From assembly GCA_028826165.1 (NCBI GenBank), contig JAPDFW010000112.1, positions 1 through 64,000 on the forward strand: a DNA stretch of 64,000 nt, written 5' to 3'. The notes beneath the pieces are model-generated. The model was not told the DNA's origin and did no database searches. It saw only the letters and a list, made by a program, of their open reading frames with translations. A program made the position numbers and the translations under genes. Source of the stretch: Anaeramoeba ignava (lineage: Eukaryota; Metamonada; Anaeramoebidae). Positions 22,326-34,874 of this stretch are shown in pieces; the first letter of the stretch is position 1; each line of letters begins with the position of its first letter.

Positions 22326-25300
22326 CTAAAAATCATCTTGAGAAAGATAAAAAGCATTAACAGCAAAATAAACAGCATTAGAAATAATAATATTTCCATC
22401 AGTATTTCTTCTCCAACAAGTTGTTCCAATAGCATCTGAAACAGGGAATAAATTAAGAGCCACAATCATTCCGAAATGAGGAAATTTTCTTTTATAAGCA
22501 ATCATAGGAAGATTATCATTCCAAAAAGCGACGCATTTAGAATTTTGAGTAACGGAAACTTTTACACGATAAGAACCAGATCCGCCATCAAAAGTTTTTA
22601 CGTTTTGAAGAAGAGGATGATCCAAATTTTTTTGAGCCAATTTTCCAGGAGAAAAAGTGATGTTTGTTCCTGTTGTTAATGGTAAAGTATCATTTGTTAG
22701 TATTTTTCCTTTTATATAATAAGAATCATCTGTTCTAAGTGAATTTCTACAACAAATAACTAAATTCCCGCCTTTTTCAACATATTCTGATAATAAATTT
22801 CCTAATAATTCTGGATTTTGATATTGACTGAATCGTGAATATGTGAATATTACTTGATATTCCATCATCTCTTCTAGTGTTGGTAATTCTGTTCTTGCAT
22901 CAATTAGTTTTGCTTCTGTTATTCCTTGACTTTTTACGCTTTCAAACACATCATTTCGAAATGATTGTCTGTCATCTGCTGCTAATACAAGGACTTTAAT
23001 CTTAAAATTATAATTAATATTATATTTGATATTTAAATTATATTTGATATTTAAATTATAATTGATATTTAAATTATATTTAATATTTAAATTATATTTG
23101 ATATTAAAATTATATTTGATATTTAAATTATATTTGATATTAAAATTATATTTGATATTTAAATTATATTTGATATTAAAATTATATTTGATATTTAAAT
23201 TATATTTGATATTAAAATTATATTTGATATTTAAATTATATTTGATATTAATATTATATTTGATATTAATATTATATTTGATATTAATATTATATTTGAT
23301 ATTAATATTATATTTGATATTAAAATTATATTTGATATTTATTATATTTGAAAATTTAAATTATATTTGATATTTAAATTTGATATTTATTTATATTTGA
23401 TATTAATATTATATTTGATATTTAAATTATATTTGATATTAAAATTATATTTGATATTAAAATTATATTTGATATTAAAATTATATTTGATATTAAAATT
23501 ATATTTGATATTAAAATTATATTTGATATTAAAAATTATATTTATATTTGATATTTAAATTATATTTGATATTAAAATTATATTTGATATTAAAATTATT
23601 TTAAATTATATTTGATATTTAAATTATATTTGATATTAATATTTAAATTATATTTGATATTTAAATTATATTTGATATTATATTTAAAATTTAAATTATA
23701 TTTGATATTTAAATTATATTTGATATTTAAATTATATTTGATATTTAAATTATATTTGATATTAAAATTATATTTTGATTTTAAAAATTTGATATTTGAT
23801 ATTTAAAATTATATTTGATATTTAAATTATATTTGATATTTAAATTATATTTGATATTAAAATTATATTTGATATTTAAATTATATTTGATATTTAAATT
23901 ATATTTGATATTTTAAAATTATATTTGATATTTTAAATTATATTTTGATATTTAAATTATATTTGATATTTAAATTATATTTGATAATTAATATTATATT
24001 TATATTTGATATTTGATATTTAAATTATATTTGATATTTAAATTATATTTGATATTTAAATTATATTTGATATTTAAATTATATTTGATATTTAAAATTA
24101 TATTTGATATTAAAATTATATTTGATATTTTAAAATTATATTTGATATTTAAATTATATTTGATATTTAAATTATATTTGATATTTAAAATTATATTTGA
24201 TATTAATATTATATTTGATAATTATATTATATTTGATATTTAAATTATATTTGATATTAAATTATATTTGATATTTAAAATTATATTTGATATTATTATA
24301 TATTTGATATTTAAATTATATTTGATATTAAAATTATATTTGATATTTAAATTATATTTGATATTAATAATTAATTTAATATTCATTTTAAAAATTTAAA
24401 TTATATTTGATATTTAAATTATATTTGATATTAAAATTATATTTGATATTTTAAATTATATTTGATATTAATATTATATTTGATATTAAAATTATATTTG
24501 ATATTAATATTATATTTGATATTTAATATATTTGATATTAAAATTATATTTGATATTTTATATAAAATTATAAATTATATTTGATATTTAAATTAAATTT
24601 GATATTTAAATTATATTTGATATTTTATTATATTTGATATTTAAATTATATTTGATATTTAAATTATATTTAAAATTTAAATTATATTTGATATTTAAAT
24701 TATATTTGATATTAAAATTATATTTGAAATTAAAATTATATTTGATATTTAAATTAAATTTGATATTTAAATTATATTTGATATTTAAATTATATTTGAT
24801 ATTTAAATTATATTTGATAAAATTATATTTAAAATTTAAATTATATTTGATATTTAAATTATATTTGAAATTAAAAATTATATTTGATATTTGATATTTA
24901 AATTATATTTGATATTAAAAATTATATTTGATATTAAAAATTATATTTGATATTTAAATTATATTTGATATTTAAATTATATTTGATATTAAAATTATAT
25001 TTGATATTTAAATTATATTTGATATTAATATTATATTTGATATTAAAATTATATTTGATATTTAAAATTATATTCAAAATTTAAAATTATATTTGATATT
25101 AAAATTATATTTGATATTTAAATTATAATTAAAATTATATTTGATATTAAAATTATATTTGATATTTAAATTATATTTGATATTTAAAATTATAATTTGA
25201 TATTGTATTATATTTGATATTTAAAATTATATTTGATATTTAAATTATATTTGATATTAATATTATATTTGATATTAATATTATATTTGATATTAAAATT

Positions 25301-26746
25301 ATATTTGATATTTAAATTATATTTGATATTAAAATTATATTTGATATTAAAATTATATTTGATATTTAAATTATATTTGATATTTAAATTATATTTGATA
25401 TTAAAATTATATTTGATATTAAAATTATATTTGATATTTAAACTATATTTGATATTTAAACTATATTTGATATTTAAATTATATTTGATATTTAAATTAT
25501 ATTTGATATTAATATTATATTTGATATTAATATTATATTTGATATTTAAACTATATTTGATATTTAAATTATATTTGATATTTAAATTATATTTGATATT
25601 TAAATTATATTTGATATTAATATTATATTTGATATTTAAATTATATTTGATATTTAAATTATATTTGATATTTAAATTATATTTGATATTTAAATTATAT
25701 TTGATATTAAAATTCATTTAAAATTATAATTAATATTATATTTGATATTTAAATTATATTTGATATTAAAATTATATTTGATATTATTATATTTGAAAAT
25801 TAATATTATATTTGATATTTAATATTATATTTGATATTAAAATTATATTTGATATTAAAATTATATTTGATATTAAATTATATTTGATATTTAAATTATA
25901 TTTAAAATTTAAATTATATTTGATATTAATACTTACTTCTTCCATTGGTATAATCTTTGACGTTCTTCGACTTTTATTTTCCCATAACTTCTTCTTACTA
26001 TCATTCAAAAAATCCTCTTCTAATTTTTTAATTAAAAACTCACTAACAATATTAGAACGTTGAACTTCCTTTAATTCATTAACATTCATAATATTAAATT
26101 GGAAAGATTCAATAAATTGATTTAATTTCAAATCAGATTTTTCAGAAAAATTAATCCACCAAAAAAGAAAAACTCGAAAAAGTTGAATTTCAGGAACAAG
26201 AAGATTTTCCAAATGAAGAACAGTTTGAACAACAAGAGGCGACAAACCAAGCAAAGCATCATTTTTTAAGAAAATGTCTTTTTCAAACTCAATAAATTTG
26301 AAGATTTTTTTTTTTAAAGAATCAATATTATAAGTTAAAGAAATTGATAATAAAGAAAAACAGTTTTCTTGATTTAAACTATTGGAGAATATTTGAGAGC
26401 ATTCCTCCTTAAGATCTGAGATGAGAAGGAAGTCAGCAGCTTCAAGAACAGCAATTGCTTGTTCAAATGAGTCCATATTAATTTTGTGTGTATAAACATA
26501 AGTTAAAATTATTTGAAAAATTTCCGGCGAAATATTTGGAACATAAATTTCTGCTATTTTTTTTCCTGATACTTCTTTCCATGATGCTCCATAAAACATC
26601 CTTTTCCAATACATTGAATTCATTGATAATATTAATTTATGTCCATGAAATTCTTCTTCTTCAATTCCTACTCGAAATATTACATCAGAAAATTTTCCTG
26701 TTTTTAAAATTGTTTCAAGTGATTCTAGAAGTGTTTTATAATTCAT
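22326..26746 (-). CDS. BTB-BACK protein with a GATase-1-like C-terminal domain
   Basis: Exon 1 (26746-25937) and exon 2 (23000-22326) join in phase 0 across a GTAAGT…TTTTAAG intron, giving 494 residues. Residues about 15-110 are a BTB/POZ domain (KFSDVIFRVG, FHGHKLILSMNSMYWKRMFY, ILTYVYTHKINM, AADFLLISDLKEEC), followed by a BACK-like helical region to about 225. BTB domains dimerise and often recruit cullin-3. Exon 2 opens with VLVLAADDRQSFRNDVFESV, then ARTELPTLEEM…YQVIFTYSRF and YVEKGGNLVICC: the alternating strand-helix pattern of a glutamine-amidotransferase-like (ThuA/DJ-1) fold. No catalytic Cys-His pair is evident, so it may be a ligand or structural domain. I take ATG 26746 rather than the TTG two codons upstream. 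Confidence 0.85.
23001..25936 (-). repeat. 2.9 kb intron of TTTGATATTTAAATTATA repeats
   Basis: The plus strand reads TTTGATATTTAAATTATA and TTTGATATTAAAATTATA units, 18 bp, so a multiple of three. This gives long spurious frames on both strands (IKYNLN on minus, FKLYLI on plus). The splice donor GTAAGT and acceptor TTTTAAG are fixed by the BTB protein frame. Confidence 0.92.
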
Positions 26747-26981
26747 TTCCAAAAATGAAAAAATGAAAAAATGAAAAATGAAAAATGAAAAATGAAAAAA
26801 TGAAAAATGAAAAATGAAAAAATGAAAAATTTAATTTACTTTATTTTTATTTAATTTTTAAAACAATTTCAAAAAAAAAATTTACTTTTTGATTCATACA
26901 CAATTAAAAGAAAAATATTTTCTATTGAATTCAAAAAAAAACCAAAAAAAAAAAAAAGTGGAATTCCAAAAATTGGAAAAT

Positions 26982-29900
26982 TTAAAAATCATCAGATGAT
27001 TCAAACCATTCTTTTTGTGAATAATTTTCTCTTTTTTCAAATTCTGGTAAAGTTCCTTGTTCAATTTTAATTTCTCCTAATTCTATTATTTTTTTTTTTT
27101 TGAATTGAATTAATTGAAATTAGAACAAAAAAATTGTTTTTTTTTTGATTAAGTAAAAAAAAAAATAAATACCAATTTCCTCTTTTGGTTTCATAAATCG
27201 AATTTTAGGTCCTAACATCATAAAACCTGATAATATTAAAAGTGCTCCTGAAATCCAAAAACCTAATTTATAATTTGCATCAAAAATACTTCCTGCAACA
27301 ACAGGACCAATAGTTCTACTTAAAGCTGATGAACTTTGAGCAATTCCCATAATTATTCCTATTTTTCATTTTGATTTTAATTTTAATTTTAATTTTAATT
27401 TTGATTTTGATTTAGATTTATATTTTGATTTAGATTTAGATTTAGATTTAGATTTAGATTTAGATTTTAATTTATATTTAGATTTAGATTTATATTTAGA
27501 TTTAGATTTAGATTTATATTTTGATTTAGATTTAGATTTATATTTATATTTATATTTTAATTTATATTTAGATTTAGATTTAGATTTATATTTAGATTTA
27601 GATTTATATTTATATTTATATTTATATTTATATTTAGATTTTGATTTATATTTTGATTTATATTTATATTTAGATTTAGTTTAGATTTAGATTTAGATTT
27701 ATATTTTAATTTATATTTAGATTTTTGATTTAGATTTAGATTTAGATTTATATTTTGAGTTTTAAATTTATATTTTATATTTAGATTTTAATTTATATTT
27801 ATATTTATATTTATATTTAGATTTAGATTTAGATTTATATTTATATTTAGATTTATATTTAGATTTATATTTATATTTAGATTTAGATTTAGATTTATAT
27901 TTTTAATTTATATTTAGATTTTGATTTAGATTTATATTTATATTTATATTTTGATTTAGATTTATATTTGGATTTTAATTTATATTTATATTTATATTTA
28001 TATTTTTGATTTTGATTTAGATTTAGATTTAGATTTAGATTTAGATTTATATTTTAATTTATATTTATATTTATATTTAGATTTATATTTAGATTTAGAT
28101 TTAGATTTAGATTTAGATTTAGATTTAGATTTAGATTTAGATTTAGATTTAGATTTAGATTTTGAGTTTAGATTTGAGATTTAGATTTTGATTTAGATTT
28201 ATATTTATAATTATATTTATATTTATATTTATATTTAGATTTATATGTTATATTTAGATTTATATTTAGATTTAGATTTAGATTTAGATTTGGTAGATTT
28301 AGATTTAGATTTAGATTTAGAATTTAGTTTAGATTTAGATTTAGATTTAGATTTAGATTTATATTTTATTTAGATTTATATTTATATTTATATTTAGATT
28401 TAGATTTAGATTTAGATTTAGATTTAGATTTAGATTTAGATTTAGATTTGGTTAGATTTATATTTAGATTTATATTTATATTTAGATTTTTGATTTAGAT
28501 TTTATATTTATATTTAGATTTAGTTTAGATTTAGTTTAGTTTATATTTAGATTTAGATTTATATTTAGATTTATATTTATATTTATATTTAGATTTATAT
28601 TTTGATTTATATTTAGATTTATATTTTGATTTATATTTAGATTTAGATTTAGATTTAGATTTAGATTTTGATTTATATTTATATTTAGATTTAGATTTAG
28701 ATTTAGATTTATATTTAGATTTAGATTTAGATTTATATTTATATTTAGATTTAGATTTAGATTTAGATTTAGATTTAGATTTAGATTTAGATTTAGATTT
28801 AGATTTAGATTTAGATTTAGATTTAGATTTAGATTTAGATTTAGATTTAGATTTGATTTTAGATTTAGATTTAGATTTAGATTTAGATTTTGATTTTGAT
28901 TTAGATTTTGATTTAAATTTAGATTTAGATTTATATTTATATTTAGATTTATATTTATAATTATATTTATATTTATATTTATATTTAGATTTTATATTTA
29001 GATTTAGATTTAGATTTAGATTTAAAATTTAGATTTTTGATTTAGATTTATATTTATATTTAGATTTTGATTTATATTTATATTTAGATTTAGATTTATA
29101 TTTATATTTATATTTATATTTATATTTATATTTAGATTTATATTTATATTTAGATTTAGATTTATATTTATATTTAGATTTATATTTAGATTTAGATTTA
29201 GATTTATATTTAGATTTATATTTAGATTTAGATTTAGATTTATATTTTAATTTATATTTAGATTTTGATTTTAGATTTAGATTTAGATTTAAATTTAGAT
29301 TTTGATTTATATTTAGATTTTGATTTAGATTTATATTTAGATTTTGATTTTGATTTAGATTTAGATTTTAATTGTATTTGGAAATTTACCTTTATCAGTT
29401 CTTTTCGTTGTAAAAGAAACTAAAGCCATAAGACAAGGAACTCGAAAAGCAGAAGAAACGGAAATAAGAAACATAACAAGAATATCAGTGCTCTTTGTTT
29501 TAGCTTCAGGAAGAACAGCAATCATAGCACCACCAAAAGGAACCATAACATAAACCATAGTTTGCAAATGAATTTTATTAGCCAAAAAACTCATAGCACC
29601 ACCTTGAACAATCAACAAGGTGAAGCCAGTCATCATATAAACATAACCAATATTTGATTGATCCAATCCAATTTGAAGCTTTTCACAAAGCAATGGATAA
29701 ATAATCATGATTCCTGTAAATCCAAGATTGGAAAAAAATAAAGACGCTTGAAAACGAACAAGAAACGGTCTCTTAAGAAGTAGCCAAAGAGCTTTAAAAA
29801 AGGTCAATGATTCAACAGGAACTTCTTCAGCAATCGCAACAATTTGAGTAAAATTCAACTTTTTTTCAACAACATAAGTTTCTTTCAAAAAAATCAAAGC

Positions 29901-30905
29901 AAACAAAAAACCGATAAACGTCAAACCGGCACTTGCATAAGAAACCCCCTTTAACCCCCATTGACTTAAAGATGATCCAATTGAAGGTCCGATTGCCAAA
30001 GCAAATCCAAACATCCCTCCTGAATATCCCATGTATTTTGCTCGATATTCGTTGGGAACAAGATCTGCAATCATTGCGCTTGTCAAGGAAATGAATCCCC
30101 CAAAAATTCCTGTTAATCCTCTGTATAAAGTCAACTCAATTATTGTGCGACTGAATGAAGTCACAAATAATCCAATCATTAATCCAAATAAACAAATCAC
30201 TAATAATTTTTTTCTTCCAAATTTTTTATCACTTAAAATCCCAAGAATAAAACTCGATATAAATTGTGTTCCTGAATAAGTCGCTTCAATCGCTCCAATT
30301 TTTAATGCATTTACATGATAATGTTCATAAGCATAAAACGGAATAATTGGAATTAAAATGGAAAAAGCAATGACAGCTAAAAATAAACAGAAATAAACAG
30401 TAAAAACTGCAACTTTATCAACTCCATCTCCCTTTTTAACTTTTTTATTAGGATCTTGATTTAAATTAGGGTCTTTTTTTGGATCTTGATTTAAATTTGG
30501 GTCTTTTTTTGGATCTTGATTTTCATTTGATTTTTCATTTGAATTTTCATTTGAATTTTCTTCTTGATTTTCTTCTTGATTTTCTTTTGGATTTTCTTCT
30601 CCTTTTTGAATCGAAATTTTCTTTTCATCAAATTCCTTTTCTTTTCCATTTTCCTCTTGATTTCCATTCGAATTAGAATTCAAATTCGATGTTTTGCCAT
30701 CTGATGTATTTATTGAATTTCTGCCTGTCATCGATTTTTGTGTTGAAAATGAAGTTGTCAAATTAATTACAGTTTCTGATTGACTTGTATAATTTGTAAA
30801 TTTCTCAAGATTAGTTCTTGTGTTGTTATTACTTTTGTAATTTTCTGGAATAACAACTGAATCAATTTCTATTTCATCTTCGGTGTCAATTTTTCGGTTA
30901 TTCAT
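26982..30905 (-). CDS. MFS transporter paralog a
   Basis: Three exons (30905-29390, 27358-27173, 27082-26982), all phase 1 junctions, encode 600 residues. An acidic, N/E-rich tail of about 160 residues starts with a KIDTEDEIEIDSVVIP tag. Twelve helices follow, with TM1 near 164-188 and the MFS motif A variant GILSDKKFGRKK at 222-233 between TM2 and TM3. TMs 11-12 are in exon 2 (GPVVAGSIFDANYKLGFWIS). Exon 3 encodes only a cytosolic tail ending EWFESSDDF. MFS proteins move small solutes by ion coupling; substrate and compartment cannot be read here. It is the first of five tandem paralogs and has the longest intron 1. Confidence 0.93.
27359..29389 (-). repeat. 2.0 kb intron 1 of MFS paralog a, TTTAGA/TTTATA hexamers
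   Basis: The plus strand is a mosaic of TTTAGA and TTTATA hexamers with occasional TTTTGA. On the coding strand it starts GTAAATTTCC and ends GAAAAATAG. The paralogs have the same intron at 68, 105, 254 and 1,136 bp. Confidence 0.92.
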
Positions 30906-31582
30906 TTTATTATTAAAAAAAAATAATTATAAATGAAATCAAATAAAAAAAAAGAAATGAAATCAAATAAAAAAAAAGAAATGAAATAAAAATGATGAAA
31001 TAAAAATTTTTTTTATTTATTGGTTTTTTTTTTGTCGTATTTTTTTAATTAATAAAAAGAGCCACGTTTTCTTTATTTTTAAAATAAAAATTTATCTTAA
31101 TTTGTTTTTTCTTTTTTTTCTTTTAAATTTCAATTTGATCAAATTTAAAACAAAAAAGAATTAAAAAAAAAAAAAAATTATTTATTAACAGGAAAAGAAA
31201 AAGAAAATTTTTTTTTTCTTTCATTTTCTTTTAAAAAAATTAAGATCAATTTAAAATCAATTTCTTACTTAAATTAAAAATTAAAATTTAAATTTTAAAT
31301 TAAAAAGTTTTGATGAATTATTATTTATTTTAAAAAGAAAATTAAATAGAAATGAGAAAAGAAAAATCTTTTTATTTTCCCATTTATTTTCAGCTGAGTT
31401 GTCATTTTTTTTTTCTCTTTTCAATTTAATCTTCTTATTCCAAATTTTGGAAAATGTAATTTAAAGAAAATCTCAACTAAAATGAATTGAATTTATCAAA
31501 TTCTAATTCAAAAGGAAAAAAGAATTTTTAATTTTTAATTTTGATTTTGATTTTAATTTTGATTTTGATTTTGATTTTGATT
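30906..31582. other. Intergenic region upstream of MFS paralog a
   Basis: 677 bp, AT-rich. It holds two copies of a 21-bp AAATCAAATAAAAAAAAAGA-like element next to the MFS start and GCCACGTTTT at 31061-31070, shared with the MFS paralog b upstream region. No gene is seen. Confidence 0.4.
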
Positions 31583-31905
31583 TTAATTATTAAATTTGTT
31601 AATTAATAAATCAAATAAATTTGGATTTGTTTGATTTAATTGAAAATAATCAATTCCAATTTTAATTTTATCAATTATTTCTTGTGTAATTTTAATTTCA
31701 TCTTTAATTTGATTTGAATAAATCCAATATTCAAATATTTGAAATGATTTATTACTTAATTCACTATAATCTCTAACTTTATTAGAAGTATCTTCTGTTA
31801 CAGATAAAAACATTCCTCGATATAATTCACTTCTCATTATTAATATTAATTTAGGAAATTTATATTGTTTTTCTTTTCTTTCAATTATAAAATCATTTTC
31901 ATTAA
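31583..31905 (-). pseudogene. C-terminal fragment of an RCC1-BTB protein
   Basis: The open frame reads NENDFIIERKEKQYKFPKLI, then MRSELYRGMFLSVTEDTSNK, and ends LFDLLINKFNN, nearly identical to the last 105 residues of the two complete RCC1-BTB copies at 36241-38071 and 38967-40886. Similarity stops abruptly near 31905, where a roughly 145-bp tandem repeat starts. With no RCC1 repeats and no start context, it is most simply a partial duplicate. Its few substitutions (T for K, R for T) indicate a recent event. Confidence 0.75.
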
Positions 31906-33129
31906 TTTATTTCAAAAATGGAATAAATAATATTAAATAATTAAATTTAAAATTAATTATATTTTATATATTTTATCAATATTTATTTATTTAAAATAAT
32001 ATAAAATTATTCCCAATAATTTAATAAAATTAATAAAATATTTTAATTAATTTATTTCAAAAATGGAATAAATAATATTAAATAATTAAATTTAAAATTA
32101 ATTATATTTTATATATTTTATTAATATTTCTTTATTTAAAATAATATAAAATTATTCTCAATAATTTAATAATTTAATAAAATATTTTAATTAATTTATT
32201 TCAAAAATGGAATAAAAGAATATTAAATAATTAAATTTAAAATTAATTTTATTTTATATATTTTATTAATATTTCTTTATTTAAATTAATATAAAATTAT
32301 TCTCAATAATTTAATAAAATTGAGAAGAAAATTGAAATATTTTAATAAATATAAATATTTAATTTTAATAATATTTAATAATAATTTAATTTAAATTTAT
32401 TTTATTTTAAATTGATATAATATTTTTATTTATTATATTAATATTTTATTTATTATTCCAATTTTAATTATAATAAAATATATTAAAAAGTGGAATAAAT
32501 ATTTTTTTAAATATATATATTTAATTTTAATAATATTTAATAATAACTTAATTTAAATTTATTTTATTTTAATTTGATATAATGTTTTTATTTATTATAT
32601 TAATATTTTTGATTATTTATTATTTCAATTTTAATTATAATAAAATATATTAAAAATAAAATTAAAAAATTAAAAAATTTTAAATAAATTGAATTTAACA
32701 TGATTGAATAAGGTAAACTTTCTAAAAAAATAATTTACTAATTATTCTATTTTTGATTTTGATTATAATTTATTAATATTTAAATATTAATTAATAATAA
32801 ATTTTATTTAATTTTTTTTATTTTAATATTTTAATTAATGAATTTAAATTTAATTATTATTAATTTCTATTTTCAATTTTTATTTTTATTTATTATATTA
32901 AAAATATTCAATTTTTTAAAATTTATTATTTTTTTTTTTTGGATTATTTTTTATTAATTAAATTTTTAATAAATATTTTAAATTAAAATTAAATTATTTA
33001 AAATTAAATTTGTTTCTTATTTATTATTTTAAAGAAATTAATTTGATTAAAAGTAAATTAAAATTGAATTAAATTTTGAAAAAAAAAATTAAAAAAAAAA
33101 AGTTTGATTTTCTTATTATTAATTAATTT
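31906..33129. repeat. Tandem AT-rich repeats (about 145 bp and 170 bp units) and AT-only spacer
   Basis: About three copies of a roughly 145-bp unit starting ATTTCAAAAATGGAATAAAT lie at 31905-32330. They are followed by two copies of a roughly 170-bp unit at 32340-32660 containing AATATTTAATAATAA and AAATATATTAAAA. From 32660 to 33129 the sequence is almost pure A and T with no recognised repeat or gene. Confidence 0.7.
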
Positions 33130-34080
33130 TTAAATGAAATAAGTTTCAAGTTCATCAACAACCCATGAACTAAGAGAACCAGCTAAATAACTTTTACCTG
33201 AATCTGTATCAAAAGTAATTCCATTAGGTAGATTATAACTTTTACCAAAATTTGATTGACCTGTTTTTAAATCAGAATTTAATAGAAAATCACTTCCATT
33301 ACCAAACCATGGACCATTACTTAAAGCAGAAAGAATTGCATATTGAGGTTGTTTAATTGTAAACTTTGCAGGTATTCTATCTCCTTTATCATTTCTTAAT
33401 GAAAAAATAAATGCATTTGAGTCATTAATCCATTCTGCATTTGAATGTTTAAATCCAACTTGAGTAAAACCTCCAAAAATAAAATTATCTTTTGTTTTGA
33501 TAATAATTAATGTTTTTCCTTTCCCATCAACTGCTTTATGCCAATTTTGAGAATTAAATCCATCTCTTTTTGCTGAAAATCCTTTTTTCATTTTAGAAAA
33601 AAAATCATTATCATTTATCCATTCTTGTAATTTCTTAACATATTCAATATCTTGAATAATTTCTGAATCTGAAAATTGAGGAAAATTCTTTTGTAATTCC
33701 ATTTCTTGTTTCATTTTCTCAATTTCTTTCTTCCATTTCTCTTCAATTTCAATTTTCATTTGTTGATTTTCTTTCTCTTTATTCTCAACTTCTTTCTTCC
33801 ATTTCTCTTCAATCTCAATTTTCATTTGTTGATTTTCTTTGTTTTTATCATCAACTTCTTTCTTCCATCTCTCTTCAATTTCTTGTTTTTGTTCTTGATT
33901 TTCTTTGTTTTTATCTTCAATTTCTTTGTTTTTATCTTCAATTTCCTTTTCTTTGTTTTCAATTTCTTTATTTTTATCTTCAATTTCCTTCTCTTTGTTT
34001 TCAATTTCTTTTTGATTATCTTGAATAACTTTGTTTTGAATATCAACTAAAAAAGATTTAGGGAAAAAATCAAATTGTTT
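33130..34080 (-). CDS. Coiled-coil and TLDc segment (intact part)
   Basis: One frame is open from about 34180 down to the stop at 33130 and includes the entire coiled coil and TLDc domain. Within it, EIEEKWKKEVENKEKENQQM and its relatives form a repeat of about 23 residues. The TLDc core (SAKRDGFNS … WINDSNAFIFSLRN … GPWFGNGSDF) has the family's conserved aromatic and Gly positions. Only the BTB half upstream is broken. Confidence 0.75.
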   Translation of the reverse strand, partial: KQFDFFPKSFLVDIQNKVIQDNQKEIENKEKEIEDKNKEIENKEKEIEDKNKEIEDKNKENQEQKQEIEERWKKEVDDKNKENQQMKIEIEEKWKKEVENKEKENQQMKIEIEEKWKKEIEKMKQEMELQKNFPQFSDSEIIQDIEYVKKLQEWINDNDFFSKMKKGFSAKRDGFNSQNWHKAVDGKGKTLIIIKTKDNFIFGGFTQVGFKHSNAEWINDSNAFIFSLRNDKGDRIPAKFTIKQPQYAILSALSNGPWFGNGSDFLLNSDLKTGQSNFGKSYNLPNGITFDTDSGKSYLAGSLSSWVVDELETYFI

Positions 34081-34874
34081 TAATTTATCAAAATCTTGTT
34101 TTGAAATTGAATCTTTATCAAATAATGAAAAAAAAGAATGAAATAATCTTTTCTTTTCAATTCCCTTTTCTTTTTCTTTTTCTTTTTCTTTCTTTCCTTT
34201 TAATCTTTGATTTCTTTTTCAATCCAATTATTCAAAAATTGAAAAAAAATCAAATTGAAAAATTTCTTTTTCTTGTTTAAATTGAATAAATTTGATAATT
34301 TCTTCTTTAGTTAAATTGAATAAATTCTCATTATTTTGAATTTGGGAAAAATTTTGATTTATTAATTCAAAACATTTTATTTCAATTTTATTTGAATTTA
34401 AATTTCGATTTTGGAATAAAAATTGGAAAAAATTTGAATAATTAATTGAATTTAAAATTTTTTTTTGAATAATTTCTTTCAATAAATTTAATTTAAAATA
34501 AATTGAAATTTCTAATAATTGAATAAGATTTTCTTGATTCTCAAAAGAAATATTTCCATAATAAATATAACTCAAAATTGATTCCATTTCTCTTTTTATT
34601 AAATTGATTTAAAGAAATAGAAAGAGATTCTTGCCTTAATGATTCATTAAAAAGGAGATCTTGAAGATAAAATTGATTTATGAACTTTAATTTCAAAAGG
34701 ATTTGATTTATTCTCAACAAAAATTGAAAAATCTTTAAATGAATTTCCATTTAAAAGGTTTGAATAATCTTTAATTAAATTTTTTGTTACTTTTTTTTCT
34801 AAATTTTTCATTTCATTTTCATTTTGATTTTGATTTGCATTTTCAATTTGGTTATTATTATTATTGTTATCCAT
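33130..34874 (-). pseudogene. BTB-BACK / coiled-coil / TLDc protein, frame-broken
   Basis: From an ATG at 34874, the frame gives a Q/N-rich leader and the first half of a BTB domain (LNGNSFKDFSIFVENK, FEIKVHKSILSSRSPF), then stops. The sense continues as FNESLRQESLSISLNQFNKK in a second frame and EMESILSYIYYGNISF plus a BACK-like region in a third (34587-34228). A fourth stretch, joined near 34200-34240, gives a long coiled coil (KEIEDKNKEIEN repeats) and a TLDc domain to 33130 (FSAKRDGFNSQNWHKAVDGK, IIIKTKDNFIFGGFT, YAILSALSNGPWFGNGSDFL). TLDc domains bind V-ATPase and act in oxidative-stress responses in other eukaryotes. Four breaks in 700 bp mean the locus is probably inactive or carries indel errors. 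Confidence 0.75.

Noticed and set aside
23062-25721. FKLYLIFKLYLI and IKYNLNIKYNLN frames on both strands
   Set aside because: They are 18-bp repeat frames within the BTB-GATase intron, with no non-repeat sequence or start context.
27419-29380. Possible coding sequence inside the TTTAGA array
   Set aside because: The MFS frame splices cleanly across it and the array has no unique sequence.
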